From: Gammaproteobacteria bacterium
Lineage (GTDB): Bacteria; Pseudomonadota; Gammaproteobacteria; Chromatiales; Chromatiaceae
DNA: 64,000 nucleotides
Direction: 5' to 3'
Assembly (NCBI GenBank): GCA_020445335.1
Contig: JAGRGU010000005.1
Span: 44,241-108,240, forward strand
Positions 1 to 7,291 of this stretch are shown here, in pieces (position 1 is the first letter of the stretch; each line of letters starts with the position of its first letter). The notes beneath the pieces were generated by a model, which saw only the letters and a program-made list of their open reading frames with translations, did not search any database and was not told the DNA's origin. A program made the translations under genes and the position numbers.

Positions 1-970
1 CCGAACGTGAAACCTCGCCCACCGGGATGGAGAGCGCATTGTAGAAGCCTCCGGCGTCCCAGAAATTGGGCTCGGAGCAGCCGAGACAGCCATGCCCGGA
101 TTCCACCGGCCAACTGGTACCCTCGTTCCACTTGGCGGTCGCACAGGCGTTGTAGGTCATCGGCCCCTTGCAGCCCAGTTTGTAGAGGCACCAGCCTTTC
201 CTTGCTCCCTCGTCATCGAATGTATCGGCGAACAGCCCCTTGTCGTAGAACGGACGGCGATAGCAGCGATCGTGGATACTGGTGCCGTAGAAGTTCATCG
301 GTCGGCCGTACTGATCCAACTGTGGAAGCGTGCCGAATGTGAGGTAGTGCGCCAGCACTCCGGTGATCACCATCGGAATAGGCGGACAACCGGAGACGTT
401 GATCACCGGTTTGTCGTGCACGATATCGCGTACCGCGACGGCGCCTGTCGGATTGGGATAGGCCTTCGGCAGACCGCCGAACGCGGCACAGGTGCCGACC
501 GCGATCACCGCCGCGGCTCCGGCGACTGTCTCCTCCAGCGTTTGCAGGTTGCTGACGCCCGCGGTAGTCGAGTAACCGGGATTGCCGAGCGGAATCGAGC
601 CGTCGACGACCACCAGATAGTTGCCATGGTTGGCGTGCATCGCCTCTTCGCGTGCCTTCTCGGCCGCGTGACCCGATGCCACCTGTAACGTATGGTGATA
701 ATCGAGCGAGATGTGATCGAATATGAGACTCTCCAGCGTCGGCGAGTGGCTGCGCGTCAGCGACTCGGTACAGCCGGTGCACTCCTGGAAGGAGAGCCAG
801 ATCACCGAGGGCCGGCTGGCCTTGTCCAACGCCGCCGCAACGGCCGGAACCATCGAAGGGGGCAGCGCCATCATCGACGCGGTTGCGGTACAGAATTTGA
901 GAAACCCGCGCCGCGACACGCCGTGTCGTCTGAGGGTCTCGCCAAGGGTTTTTGTTCTAGGGTCTGCCAT
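1..970 (-). CDS. hynS: [NiFe] hydrogenase small subunit, group 1, partial (C terminus beyond left edge)
   Basis: Electron-transfer subunit of a periplasmic membrane-associated uptake hydrogenase; it carries three Fe-S clusters that take electrons from the NiFe site of the large subunit. Translating the minus strand from the ATG at 970 gives about 323 residues with no stop before the edge. A twin-arginine signal (SRRGFLKF) near residues 19-26 precedes the proximal-cluster motif ECTGCTESL, then GTCAAFGG, GCPPIPM, HDRCYRRPFYD and GHGCLGCSEPNFWD. The two extra cysteines that mark oxygen-tolerant enzymes are glycines here (CTGCTES, not CTCCTES; FGG, not WGC), so a standard cluster set is expected. 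It lies downstream of a maturation protease and a HupH-like gene on the same strand. The large subunit is expected to the left. Close resemblance to the purple-sulfur-bacterial HynS type is from memory; group 1e is the likeliest class. Confidence 0.93.
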   Translation of the reverse strand, partial: MADPRTKTLGETLRRHGVSRRGFLKFCTATASMMALPPSMVPAVAAALDKASRPSVIWLSFQECTGCTESLTRSHSPTLESLIFDHISLDYHHTLQVASGHAAEKAREEAMHANHGNYLVVVDGSIPLGNPGYSTTAGVSNLQTLEETVAGAAAVIAVGTCAAFGGLPKAYPNPTGAVAVRDIVHDKPVINVSGCPPIPMVITGVLAHYLTFGTLPQLDQYGRPMNFYGTSIHDRCYRRPFYDKGLFADTFDDEGARKGWCLYKLGCKGPMTYNACATAKWNEGTSWPVESGHGCLGCSEPNFWDAGGFYNALSIPVGEVSRS

Positions 971-992
971 GTAGCCTCCGATAGTTCGACCG

Positions 993-1427
993 TCAGACCG
1001 GTTCACCTGCCTTCAGAGTTTCCAGAGCTTCCTGCATTGCATCGAGCCCCGCGCCGATATCTTCCGGCTGAGTCTGGAGAATCGCCGGCAGACGCGTGAC
1101 TTCAATCTGTAGAGCCACGCGCCGTCCGCCCGAACTCTTGTGCTCGATGATCCATACCCCGCTGAATCGACTCTCGCGAATCGACGACTGGCCCATTGCA
1201 TCCAACTCCGCACTGAGTTCTCCGTTGCCCAGGAATTCGAACAAGCGCGCTTCGTCGCCGGGTCCGAACGGCATTGCCAGCAGATCCAGCGCGGTGCTGG
1301 TGCCGTCGCGGTGCAGACGCCGCAGCGCATGAAGAATTTCGTGAAGTAAAGGGAGGGTGTTCAGGTAGGACTGCGCCGCCGCTTCGGGCGCCTCGACCAG
1401 AATGGGAATCTTTTCCAGTGCAGTCAC
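993..1427 (-). CDS. HupH/HyaF C-terminal-domain hydrogenase expression protein, single domain
   Basis: A 144-residue soluble protein matching the conserved C-terminal region of HupH/HyaF, accessory factors for assembling the hydrogenase small subunit. The recognisable stretch runs from about residue 30 to 130: a leucine-rich helix, then LDLLAMPFGPGD, LGNGELSAELDAMGQSSIRES and a FSGVWIIEH strand, ending near LPAILQTQPEDI. Classical HupH/HyaF is about 280 residues and carries related regions, so this is a short, one-domain version. It lies 22 bp before the small-subunit start and downstream of the maturation protease, which places it in the hydrogenase operon. The start at 1427 gives the full domain; upstream is a 172-bp AT-rich gap that may hold an extra promoter. 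The exact biochemical role of the family is not settled. Confidence 0.8.
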   Translation of the reverse strand: MTALEKIPILVEAPEAAAQSYLNTLPLLHEILHALRRLHRDGTSTALDLLAMPFGPGDEARLFEFLGNGELSAELDAMGQSSIRESRFSGVWIIEHKSSGGRRVALQIEVTRLPAILQTQPEDIGAGLDAMQEALETLKAGEPV

Positions 1428-1599
1428 CGTAACTACTTAACTACTTTCTTAAATTACCGGGTACTAAGACTAAGGCTGATAGGGTTTTATTTTGATGATT
1501 CAGATCAGTTTTTAACGCTTTCCAGCGCTTTTGTCGGAGAGATATTGACTCAGGCCAATTAGGTGCTATTTTGCTGTCGTCCGCGAGGATATTTCGCTG

Positions 1600-2079
1600 T
1601 TAACCAAGCCTGCTCCAGCGCGTGATCAGCGCCATGACAGCGTCCGCCGCCAGTGCCAGCGATTGGGCGACGGGCTCGCTGACCATCTCCCCCCAATCCA
1701 TGCTCGAAGGTTCGATGCCGACCAGCGCCCGCTGCCCGGGATAGTGGTCGGAGAGTTTGGCGATATCCAGCAGATCGCTCAGGCCGACCTCATGCACGCT
1801 CTTGCGGTTCCCTCTCAGGTAGTGGTCCATCTCCTCACCTTCGTAGCAGACCACCGTTCCCGGCTCACTACCTGTATGTGCCGCGTCGACGACGATCAGG
1901 CGTTGATGCTCGGCCAGATCTCCGGCCAGGCTGAAGCTGAGCGTACCGCCGTCGAGAAAAGTCACCTCCTCCAACCGGGGGTACCGCTGCTTGAGCAGAG
2001 TGATTACGTGCACCCCGACCCCTTCGTCGGTCAGCAGAGTGTTGCCTATGCCCAGCACCAATGTTCTGCTCGTGGACAT
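1600..2079 (-). CDS. hupD: Hydrogenase maturation endopeptidase (HupD/HyaD/HybD family)
   Basis: Nickel-dependent protease that clips the C-terminal peptide of the hydrogenase large subunit after the NiFe centre is inserted. The 159-residue product has the family landmarks: GIGNTLLTDEGVGVH with the nickel-binding Glu near residue 20, VVDAAHTG with the conserved Asp near 65, and SVHEVGL with the conserved His near 95, matching E16, D62 and H93 of HybD. The ATG at 2079 (MSTSR) is preferred over an upstream ATG at 2097 because a GAGGGGG stretch lies about 10 bases before it. It is the first gene of the leftward hydrogenase cluster, so the promoter should lie in the 2080-2240 region shared with the rightward nrdJ unit. 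Having the protease ahead of the structural gene is less usual than the reverse order. Confidence 0.93.
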   Translation of the reverse strand: MSTSRTLVLGIGNTLLTDEGVGVHVITLLKQRYPRLEEVTFLDGGTLSFSLAGDLAEHQRLIVVDAAHTGSEPGTVVCYEGEEMDHYLRGNRKSVHEVGLSDLLDIAKLSDHYPGQRALVGIEPSSMDWGEMVSEPVAQSLALAADAVMALITRWSRLG

Positions 2080-2240
2080 CTTTTTATACCCCCTCACCGC
2101 CAGCGATTACCGGTGTGAAAAAAATGAAACCGGCACTTTCGCCGCCGGGTAGTCGGAAAGTGCCCGATCATCGTCAATGACACAAAAGTATCCGTTTGAT
2201 TTTACGATATATTTGCTTTTGCTAATAGAGAAAGGAGTGC

Positions 2241-2269
2241 TTGACAGCCCCTGAAGTTACGCCTAACCT
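2241..2269 (+). promoter_or_regulatory. Putative sigma-70 promoter for nrdJ
   Basis: TTGACA at 2241-2246 and TAACCT at 2264-2269 are separated by exactly 17 bases. The -35 box is perfect and the -10 box is moderate. It points towards nrdJ and lies just upstream of two NrdR boxes, which supports it as the regulated promoter. The transcription start would be near 2276. Confidence 0.55.
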
Positions 2270-2282
2270 TCTCACTCGGAAT

Positions 2283-2298
2283 CACTACATATTGTGCC
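2283..2298 (+). promoter_or_regulatory. NrdR box 1 upstream of nrdJ
   Basis: The 16-mer TCACTACATATTGTGC matches the NrdR consensus (acaCwAtATaTwGtgt) at about 13 of 16 positions. NrdR is the ATP/dATP-sensing repressor of bacterial ribonucleotide reductase operons and usually binds paired boxes near the promoter. A second box starts 41 bp downstream, about four helical turns away. nrdR itself is not in the window. Confidence 0.75.
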
Positions 2299-2323
2299 TT
2301 AATGAAAAACAAAGACTATAAAG

Positions 2324-2339
2324 CACAATATATGGGAAT
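2324..2339 (+). promoter_or_regulatory. NrdR box 2 upstream of nrdJ
   Basis: The 16-mer GCACAATATATGGGAA matches the conserved left half and centre of the NrdR consensus (about 10-11 of 16), with a degenerate right half. Its start is 41 bp from that of box 1, so both would lie on the same face of the helix. The weaker match makes this box less certain alone than as part of the pair. Confidence 0.62.
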
Positions 2340-2524
2340 GCCGGAGACGCTGATAATGCGCTCTCCGAGCACCCCATCGGGGTCGCGCGGCTCATATTCG
2401 ACCCAACGAACGAAACTGTAGTATCGGTAGTATCGAGCGTGCCATGCGCCGCCCGTTTCGTCGCGCCGGCACCTTGCTGCGGGGGCGATGACCGCGGGTC
2501 GCGCCAACCAGGATTTGACAACCA

Positions 2525-4678
2525 ATGAAGAGAGTTCAATTGAAGGCTGTTCCCGCCAGCGCCGCCGAAGTCCCGATGCAGGAGGCATCGCTCGACATCT
2601 GGAGCACCAAGTACCGGCTCAGAGCCAAAGACGGCAAGCCGGTCGACGCCGATATCGACGCGACCTACGCACGCGTTGCCACGGCCCTGGCCGAGACCGA
2701 AGCGACCCCTGAACTGCAGGCCGAGTGGAGCGAGAAGTTCCTCTGGGCGCTACGCCACGGCGCCATTCCCGCCGGCCGCATCGTCTCCAACGCCGGGGCC
2801 CGGGAGCACAAACCTGCCACCTCGACCATCAACTGCACAGTCTCCGGCACCATCCATGACTCGATGAACGAGATACTGGGCAAGGTGCATGAAGCCGGCC
2901 TGACGCTGAAAGCGGGCTGCGGCATCGGCTACGAATTTTCCACGCTGCGCCCACGCGGGGCCTACGTCAGCGGCGCCGGGGCCTACACCTCCGGTCCGCT
3001 CTCGTTCATGGATATCTACGACAAGATGTGCTTCACCGTCTCTTCCGCCGGTGGCAGGCGGGGCGCGCAGATGGCGACCTTCGACATCGGTCATCCCGAC
3101 GTGATGGATTTTATCCGCGCCAAACGGGAAAACGGCAGACTGCGTCAGTTCAACCTCTCGCTGCTGATCACCGAGGAGTTCATGGAGGCGGTCAAAAACG
3201 ACCGCAACTGGGATCTCGCCTTCCCCATCAGCGAGCAGGAGGTGGCATCGGAGGCGTTGCAGCTCTCCAATCCGGAGCAGGTTGTCTGGCGCGACTGGCC
3301 CTATAAGGGTGACTACATCGTCGACGACCGTGGCCGGGTCGCCTGCCGCATCTACAAGACGATTCGAGCGCAGCGGCTGTGGGACGTGATCATGGCTTCG
3401 ACCTACGATTTCGCCGAGCCGGGGTTCATTCTGATCGACAAGGTCAACGAGATGAACAACAACTGGTTCTGCGAGAACGTGCGCGCCACCAATCCGTGCG
3501 GTGAGCAACCGCTGCCTGCCTACGGCGCCTGTCTGCTGGGTTCGATCAATCTCACCAAGTTCGTGCGCAACCCCTTCACCGGCGAAGCCTATTTCGACTG
3601 GGAGGAGTTTCGCAAGGTGGTCGCCGTTTTCACCCGCATGCTCGACAACGTGGTCGAGATCAACGGCCTGCCGCTGAAAGAGCAGCGCGACGAAATCATG
3701 CGCAAGCGCCGCCACGGCATGGGTTATCTCGGACTCGGCTCGAGCATCACGATGCTGCAGATGCGCTATGGAGACGAAGAGTCGCTGGCCTTCACCGAAC
3801 GCGTTACGCGTGAAATGGCGCTGGTCGGCTGGCGAACCGGTCTGGATCTGGCGAAGGAGAAAGGCTCCGCACCGATCATGGATGAGGAGTTTACCGTCAC
3901 CGGCGAAATGCTGGCCCAGCGCCCGGAGATGGCAGTGGACAACTGGCAGGTCGGAGACAGGATCAAAGGCCGGGTACTGCACGCGCGTTACAGCCGCTAC
4001 ATGCAGCAGTTGGCCAAGGTCGATCCCGAGCTGATCGACGAACTGGAGCGGGTTGGCTCGCGTTTTTCGCACCACAGCTCGATCGCGCCCACCGGTACCA
4101 TATCGCTGTCGCTGGCCAACAACGCCAGCAACGGCATCGAACCCAGCTTCGCCCATCACTACTCGCGCAACCTTATCCGGCAGGGCCGAAAGAGCAAGGA
4201 GAAGGTCGATGTCTTCAGCTTTGAGCTGCTGGCCTATCGCAAGCTGATCAATGCCAATGCCATGCCCAACTCCACCGACGCCGAAACCAGGCTGCCCGAC
4301 TACTTCGTCTCTGCCGACGACATCACCCCGCAGCAGCATGTGGATATTCAGGCGGCGGCGCAGCGGTGGATCGACTCTTCCATCTCCAAGACTGCCAACG
4401 TGCCGACCGACTACCCCTACGAGCAGTTCAAGGATATTTATCTCTACGCCTACGAGCAGGGCCTCAAGGGGTGCACCACCTTCCGCTTCAATCCGGAAGC
4501 CTTTCAGGGAGTGCTGGTCAAGGAGGAGGATCTGGAGAACACAACCTACCGCTTCACGCTGGAAGATGGCTCGGTGGTCGAGGTCAAAGGCAACGACGAG
4601 ATCGAATACGACGGCGAGACCCACTCGGCGGCCAATCTTTTCGATGCGCTGAAAGAGGGCTACTACGGGAAGCTGTAA
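2525..4678 (+). CDS. nrdJ: Adenosylcobalamin-dependent (class II) ribonucleotide reductase, catalytic part
   Basis: Reduces ribonucleotides to deoxyribonucleotides using adenosylcobalamin as radical source, which makes deoxynucleotide synthesis independent of oxygen. The 717-residue protein holds the ten-stranded barrel: NCTVSGT with the first redox cysteine (Cys104), an AGCGIGYEFS segment, the radical loop ATNPCGEQPL (Asn323, Cys325, Glu327), GACLLGSINL with the second redox cysteine, and the phosphate-binding SIAPTGTISLS. It lacks the C-terminal cysteine tail, which the next gene (4750) supplies, as in the NrdJa/NrdJb split of Pseudomonas. The ATG at 2525 is kept, though its ribosome-binding site is weak. 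A promoter and NrdR boxes lie upstream. The 71-bp gap to the partner gene suggests one transcript. Confidence 0.96.
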   Translation: MKRVQLKAVPASAAEVPMQEASLDIWSTKYRLRAKDGKPVDADIDATYARVATALAETEATPELQAEWSEKFLWALRHGAIPAGRIVSNAGAREHKPATSTINCTVSGTIHDSMNEILGKVHEAGLTLKAGCGIGYEFSTLRPRGAYVSGAGAYTSGPLSFMDIYDKMCFTVSSAGGRRGAQMATFDIGHPDVMDFIRAKRENGRLRQFNLSLLITEEFMEAVKNDRNWDLAFPISEQEVASEALQLSNPEQVVWRDWPYKGDYIVDDRGRVACRIYKTIRAQRLWDVIMASTYDFAEPGFILIDKVNEMNNNWFCENVRATNPCGEQPLPAYGACLLGSINLTKFVRNPFTGEAYFDWEEFRKVVAVFTRMLDNVVEINGLPLKEQRDEIMRKRRHGMGYLGLGSSITMLQMRYGDEESLAFTERVTREMALVGWRTGLDLAKEKGSAPIMDEEFTVTGEMLAQRPEMAVDNWQVGDRIKGRVLHARYSRYMQQLAKVDPELIDELERVGSRFSHHSSIAPTGTISLSLANNASNGIEPSFAHHYSRNLIRQGRKSKEKVDVFSFELLAYRKLINANAMPNSTDAETRLPDYFVSADDITPQQHVDIQAAAQRWIDSSISKTANVPTDYPYEQFKDIYLYAYEQGLKGCTTFRFNPEAFQGVLVKEEDLENTTYRFTLEDGSVVEVKGNDEIEYDGETHSAANLFDALKEGYYGKL

Positions 4679-4749
4679 CAGTCGCCGAGCAGGCACGCAG
4701 CAAACGTATTCAGGTGTCGGCAGATGCCGTTACAACCAGGTGAAAGAGA

Positions 4750-5445
4750 ATGACTATCAAGATAGAGAAGAAGATCGTCGACTATAGCGTGGCCAAGCCC
4801 GGCGAGCAGCCGGTCGCCGCTGCGGAGAGCACGAAAAAAGCCGACGACAACATCATTCACATGCACGAGAAGGTGGCACGGCCCGAGATGCTGTTCGGCT
4901 CCACCTACAAGATCAAGACGCCGCTGACCGAGCATGCGCTCTACGTCACCATCAACGACATCATCCTCAACCGCGGCACACCGCATGAGATCCGCCGGCC
5001 ATTCGAGGTGTTCATCAACTCGAAGAATATGGATCACTTTCAGTGGATCGTGGCCCTGACGCGCATCATCTCCGCTGTTTTCCGCAAGGGTGGCGATATC
5101 TCCTTTCTGGTCGAAGAGCTGCGCTCGGTGTTCGATCCAGCCGGCGGCTACTTCAAGAAGGGCGGCAAGTACATGCCGTCGCTGGTGGCCGAGATCGGTG
5201 ACGTGATTCATTGCCATCTGGTGATGATCGGTATGTTGAAAGAGGATGGCCCGGACGAGAACCAGCAGAAGCTGATCGATGAGAAGCGGGCCGAATACGA
5301 AAAGTCGATCGAAACTTCCGACTCACACCATAGCAGCGATTTCCCCGACGGCGCGCAGTTGTGCAAGAAGTGCAATACCAAGGCGATGATCCAGATGGAT
5401 GGTTGTATGACCTGCCTCAACTGCGGCGACTCCAAGTGCGGCTAG
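4750..5445 (+). CDS. nrdJ: Class II ribonucleotide reductase, C-terminal redox part (NrdJb-like)
   Basis: A 231-residue companion to the catalytic gene just upstream. Residues 1-185 resemble the conserved C-terminal module of long NrdJ proteins (TSCPD-type region, for example GTPHEIRRPFEVFINSKN and FRKGGDISFLVEELRSVFDP). The end carries CKKCNTKAMIQMDGCMTCLNCG and a final cysteine pair: a zinc-ribbon-like arrangement that relays electrons from thioredoxin to the active-site disulfide. In most bacteria this is fused to the barrel; in Pseudomonas it is a separate NrdJb, and the same split is seen here. The ATG at 4750 follows GGTGAAAGAGA, a usable ribosome-binding site. The split could come from a gene-breaking event in an ancestor or be an old state shared with relatives. 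Confidence 0.92.
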   Translation: MTIKIEKKIVDYSVAKPGEQPVAAAESTKKADDNIIHMHEKVARPEMLFGSTYKIKTPLTEHALYVTINDIILNRGTPHEIRRPFEVFINSKNMDHFQWIVALTRIISAVFRKGGDISFLVEELRSVFDPAGGYFKKGGKYMPSLVAEIGDVIHCHLVMIGMLKEDGPDENQQKLIDEKRAEYEKSIETSDSHHSSDFPDGAQLCKKCNTKAMIQMDGCMTCLNCGDSKCG

Positions 5446-5494
5446 CCGACTTACGCCTACGCTGCTTAACCCCACCATTGGAACTTTGAAAAAA

Positions 5495-6385
5495 ATGAGT
5501 CGAAAGAGAGCCGCTTTTATCGGACTGGGCGTGATGGGGTATCCGATGGCCGGCCACCTCGTCACTGCCGGTCACCAGGTCAGCGTCTATAACCGTACCA
5601 CATCGAAGGCCGAGCGCTGGTGCCGGGAGCACGGCGGGACGATGGCAGCCACGCCCGCCGCGGCCGCGGACGAGGCGGAGATCGTCTGCATTTGTGTCGG
5701 CAACGACGACGATCTGCGTTCGGTCGTATACGGTAAGCAGGGGGTGCTGTCGGCCATGGCTCCAGGCGCGCTGCTGGTCGACCATACCACCGCTTCCGCG
5801 GATGTCGCCCACGAGATCTGGGGCACGGCCGCTGAACGCGGAGTCGGATTTCTCGACGCGCCCGTCTCCGGCGGACAGGCTGGCGCGGAGAACGGCGTGT
5901 TGACGATCATGGTCGGCGGTGAGGAAGCGGATTTCGTACGTGCGCAGCCGGTGATGGAGGCTTACGCCAGGGCGGTGACACTGCTCGGTTCTGCCGGATC
6001 GGGACAGTTGACAAAAATGGTCAACCAGATCTGCATCGCGGGGATCGTGCAGGGGCTCTCAGAGGCGTTGAATTTCGCTCAGCGTGCCGGTTTGGACGGA
6101 ACCAAAGTGGTCGAAGTGCTCGCTAAGGGCGCCGCGCACTCATGGCAGATGGATAATCGTGGTGAAACGATGCTGCAGAACCGCTTCGATTTCGGTTTCG
6201 CTGTCGACTGGATGCGCAAGGATCTCGCAATCTGCCTCGACGAAAGTCGTCGCAATGGTGCGGGACTGCCAATGACAGCATTGGTCGATCAGTTCTACGC
6301 CCAGGTGCAGGCGCTTGGCGGTGGACGCTGGGATACTTCCAGTCTGATTCGACTGTTGAACGGCTACTCCCCCGGGCCTCGCTGA
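5495..6385 (+). CDS. NAD(P)-dependent beta-hydroxyacid dehydrogenase (3-hydroxyisobutyrate dehydrogenase family)
   Basis: A 296-residue soluble oxidoreductase. Residues 1-165 form a Rossmann domain starting FIGLGVMGYPMAGHLVTAGH, with the substrate-binding DAPVSGGQAGAENG and the dinucleotide segment DHTTAS. Residues 170-296 are the all-helical dimerisation domain, beginning with the catalytic lysine region GSGQLTKMVNQI. The family includes 3-hydroxyisobutyrate, tartronate semialdehyde and glyoxylate/succinic semialdehyde reductases; the substrate cannot be fixed from sequence. ATG at 5495 is chosen over an in-frame TTG at 5486; TTGGAAC about 10 bases upstream is a weak ribosome-binding site. 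It follows nrdJb by 49 bp but has no evident functional link to it, and it converges with the regulator gene at 6446. Confidence 0.88.
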   Translation: MSRKRAAFIGLGVMGYPMAGHLVTAGHQVSVYNRTTSKAERWCREHGGTMAATPAAAADEAEIVCICVGNDDDLRSVVYGKQGVLSAMAPGALLVDHTTASADVAHEIWGTAAERGVGFLDAPVSGGQAGAENGVLTIMVGGEEADFVRAQPVMEAYARAVTLLGSAGSGQLTKMVNQICIAGIVQGLSEALNFAQRAGLDGTKVVEVLAKGAAHSWQMDNRGETMLQNRFDFGFAVDWMRKDLAICLDESRRNGAGLPMTALVDQFYAQVQALGGGRWDTSSLIRLLNGYSPGPR

Positions 6386-6445
6386 AAACGAAAACCCGGG
6401 GAAGATCTGTAGCCGGCAAAGGCGATGCGTTACCCTGTCGCAGTG

Positions 6446-7045
6446 CTACTGATGATTGGCCACCTGGGTGGAGGATTTCATTTCCCCCAGACCGATGGCA
6501 TCCAGCAGTTGGCTGCTGTCGACCGGCTTGGCGAAACAGCGTTCGACCCCCGCCTCTATCAACCTGGTCTCGTTTTCACTGTCGATGTAACCGGAGATGC
6601 AGAATACGCGCGCGGAACTGGTTTCCGGATCACTCTTGATCGCACGGCAGACCTGCGCGCCGTCGATGCCCGGCATCATAAGGTCCAAAAGCACCAGATG
6701 CGGCTTCAACGCCGACACTTTTCGCCCCGCCTCGAACCCGTCTGCGGCCGTTTCGATCACGATATCTTCGCTGTTCGAGCGTAGCAGCTCGGTCAGCAGT
6801 TCGCGCCAGTCCGGCTCGTCGTCGACGATCAATACGCGATACTGGTCCTCGTTCGCGACCTGCAAGGTAATGCCATGACTTCTGGCAAAACGCTTCACCT
6901 CCTGCAGCATGTAACGCCTGTGCCCGCCTGGCGTCACCTCCGCCTTGAGCATACCCTTCTGCGCCCACATCCGAACCGTAACTGTGGCAACCCGGAGCAT
7001 CCTTGCAACTTCGGTTGGGGTGAGATAGGGCTTATTGGTTGTCAT
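6446..7045 (-). CDS. MerR/excisionase-type HTH fused to a response-regulator receiver domain
   Basis: A 199-residue transcription factor with inverted domain order. Residues 1-58 are a MerR/excisionase-type winged helix (LTPTEVARMLRVATVTVRMW, then TPGGHRRY). Residues 65-185 are a receiver domain with the acidic pocket VDDEPD, phosphoacceptor Asp in LLDLMMPGIDG, the switch Ser in CISGY and the Lys in FAKPVD. Most response regulators put the receiver first; here the DNA-binding part leads. No histidine kinase is adjacent, so the phosphodonor is unknown. The two upstream genes on the same strand are also receiver proteins. A TATGAT -10-like box and three 9-bp repeats lie upstream, suggesting phosphorylation-dependent control of its own or neighbouring genes. 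Confidence 0.88.
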   Translation of the reverse strand: MTTNKPYLTPTEVARMLRVATVTVRMWAQKGMLKAEVTPGGHRRYMLQEVKRFARSHGITLQVANEDQYRVLIVDDEPDWRELLTELLRSNSEDIVIETAADGFEAGRKVSALKPHLVLLDLMMPGIDGAQVCRAIKSDPETSSARVFCISGYIDSENETRLIEAGVERCFAKPVDSSQLLDAIGLGEMKSSTQVANHQ

Positions 7046-7083
7046 TGATGGATACCCCCCACTTACAACACTTAAGCGGGCCG

Positions 7084-7089
7084 ATCATA
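7084..7089 (-). promoter_or_regulatory. Putative -10 element for the HTH-receiver gene
   Basis: TATGAT on the minus strand lies about 39 bases before the start codon at 7045. No good -35 box is found at 16-18 bases, which would fit an activator-dependent promoter. The 9-bp repeats at 7127-7153 would then sit roughly 50-76 bases upstream of the transcription start. Confidence 0.4.
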
Positions 7090-7126
7090 ACACAATTTCA
7101 AAAATACAGGCGCAGCTAACTCCTTG

Positions 7127-7153
7127 TCGTAAATATCGTTTATTTCGTAAATA
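7127..7153 (-). repeat. Three contiguous 9-bp direct repeats, candidate regulator-binding site
   Basis: Read on the plus strand, three 9-mers stand head to tail without spacers: TCGTAAATA (7127-7135), TCGTTTATT (7136-7144) and TCGTAAATA (7145-7153). The outer copies are identical and the middle differs at three positions, so each begins TCGT and continues AT-rich. The AT content stands out from the GC-rich surroundings. The spacing and position upstream of the HTH-receiver gene suggest a multi-site operator, possibly for that protein itself. Binding is inferred, not shown. Confidence 0.5.
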
Positions 7154-7291
7154 GCGATGACTGGCGAAGGGGGATCGGTGTCGCCGTGGAACTCCCTAAG
7201 AGGCATTTAGATCCTGGGATCGACACGATTAGTCGGTTGCTGACAACGGGTTGCGCCCCCCTTCGGGTGTGTGGGGGCCGGATTCCCGGTA

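Larger units (their letters stand above)
2080..2524. other. Divergent intergenic region between hydrogenase genes and nrdJ
   Basis: This 445-bp stretch separates the leftward hydrogenase cluster from the rightward nrdJ pair. The left part is AT-rich and should hold the hydrogenase promoter, but no convincing sigma-54 or FNR signal stands out. The middle carries a sigma-70-like promoter and two NrdR boxes, listed separately. From the predicted transcript start near 2276, nrdJ would have a leader of about 250 bases with a small CCCC-ATC-GGGG hairpin near 2371. No clear cobalamin riboswitch box was found. Confidence 0.7.

Noticed and set aside
1492..1506. FNR-type site (TTGAT...ATCAG) upstream of the HupH-like gene
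   Set aside because: The half-sites are seven bases apart rather than four, and the right half is imperfect.
2340..2524. Cobalamin riboswitch in the nrdJ leader
   Set aside because: The leader is long, but no B12 box (AGYCMGGAGACC-type) or supporting stems were seen; CCAACCAGGATTTGAC is too poor a match.
2750..4696. Long minus-strand open frame opposite nrdJ (about 648 codons)
   Set aside because: It is the antisense shadow of a well-identified gene in GC-rich DNA and has no family motif.
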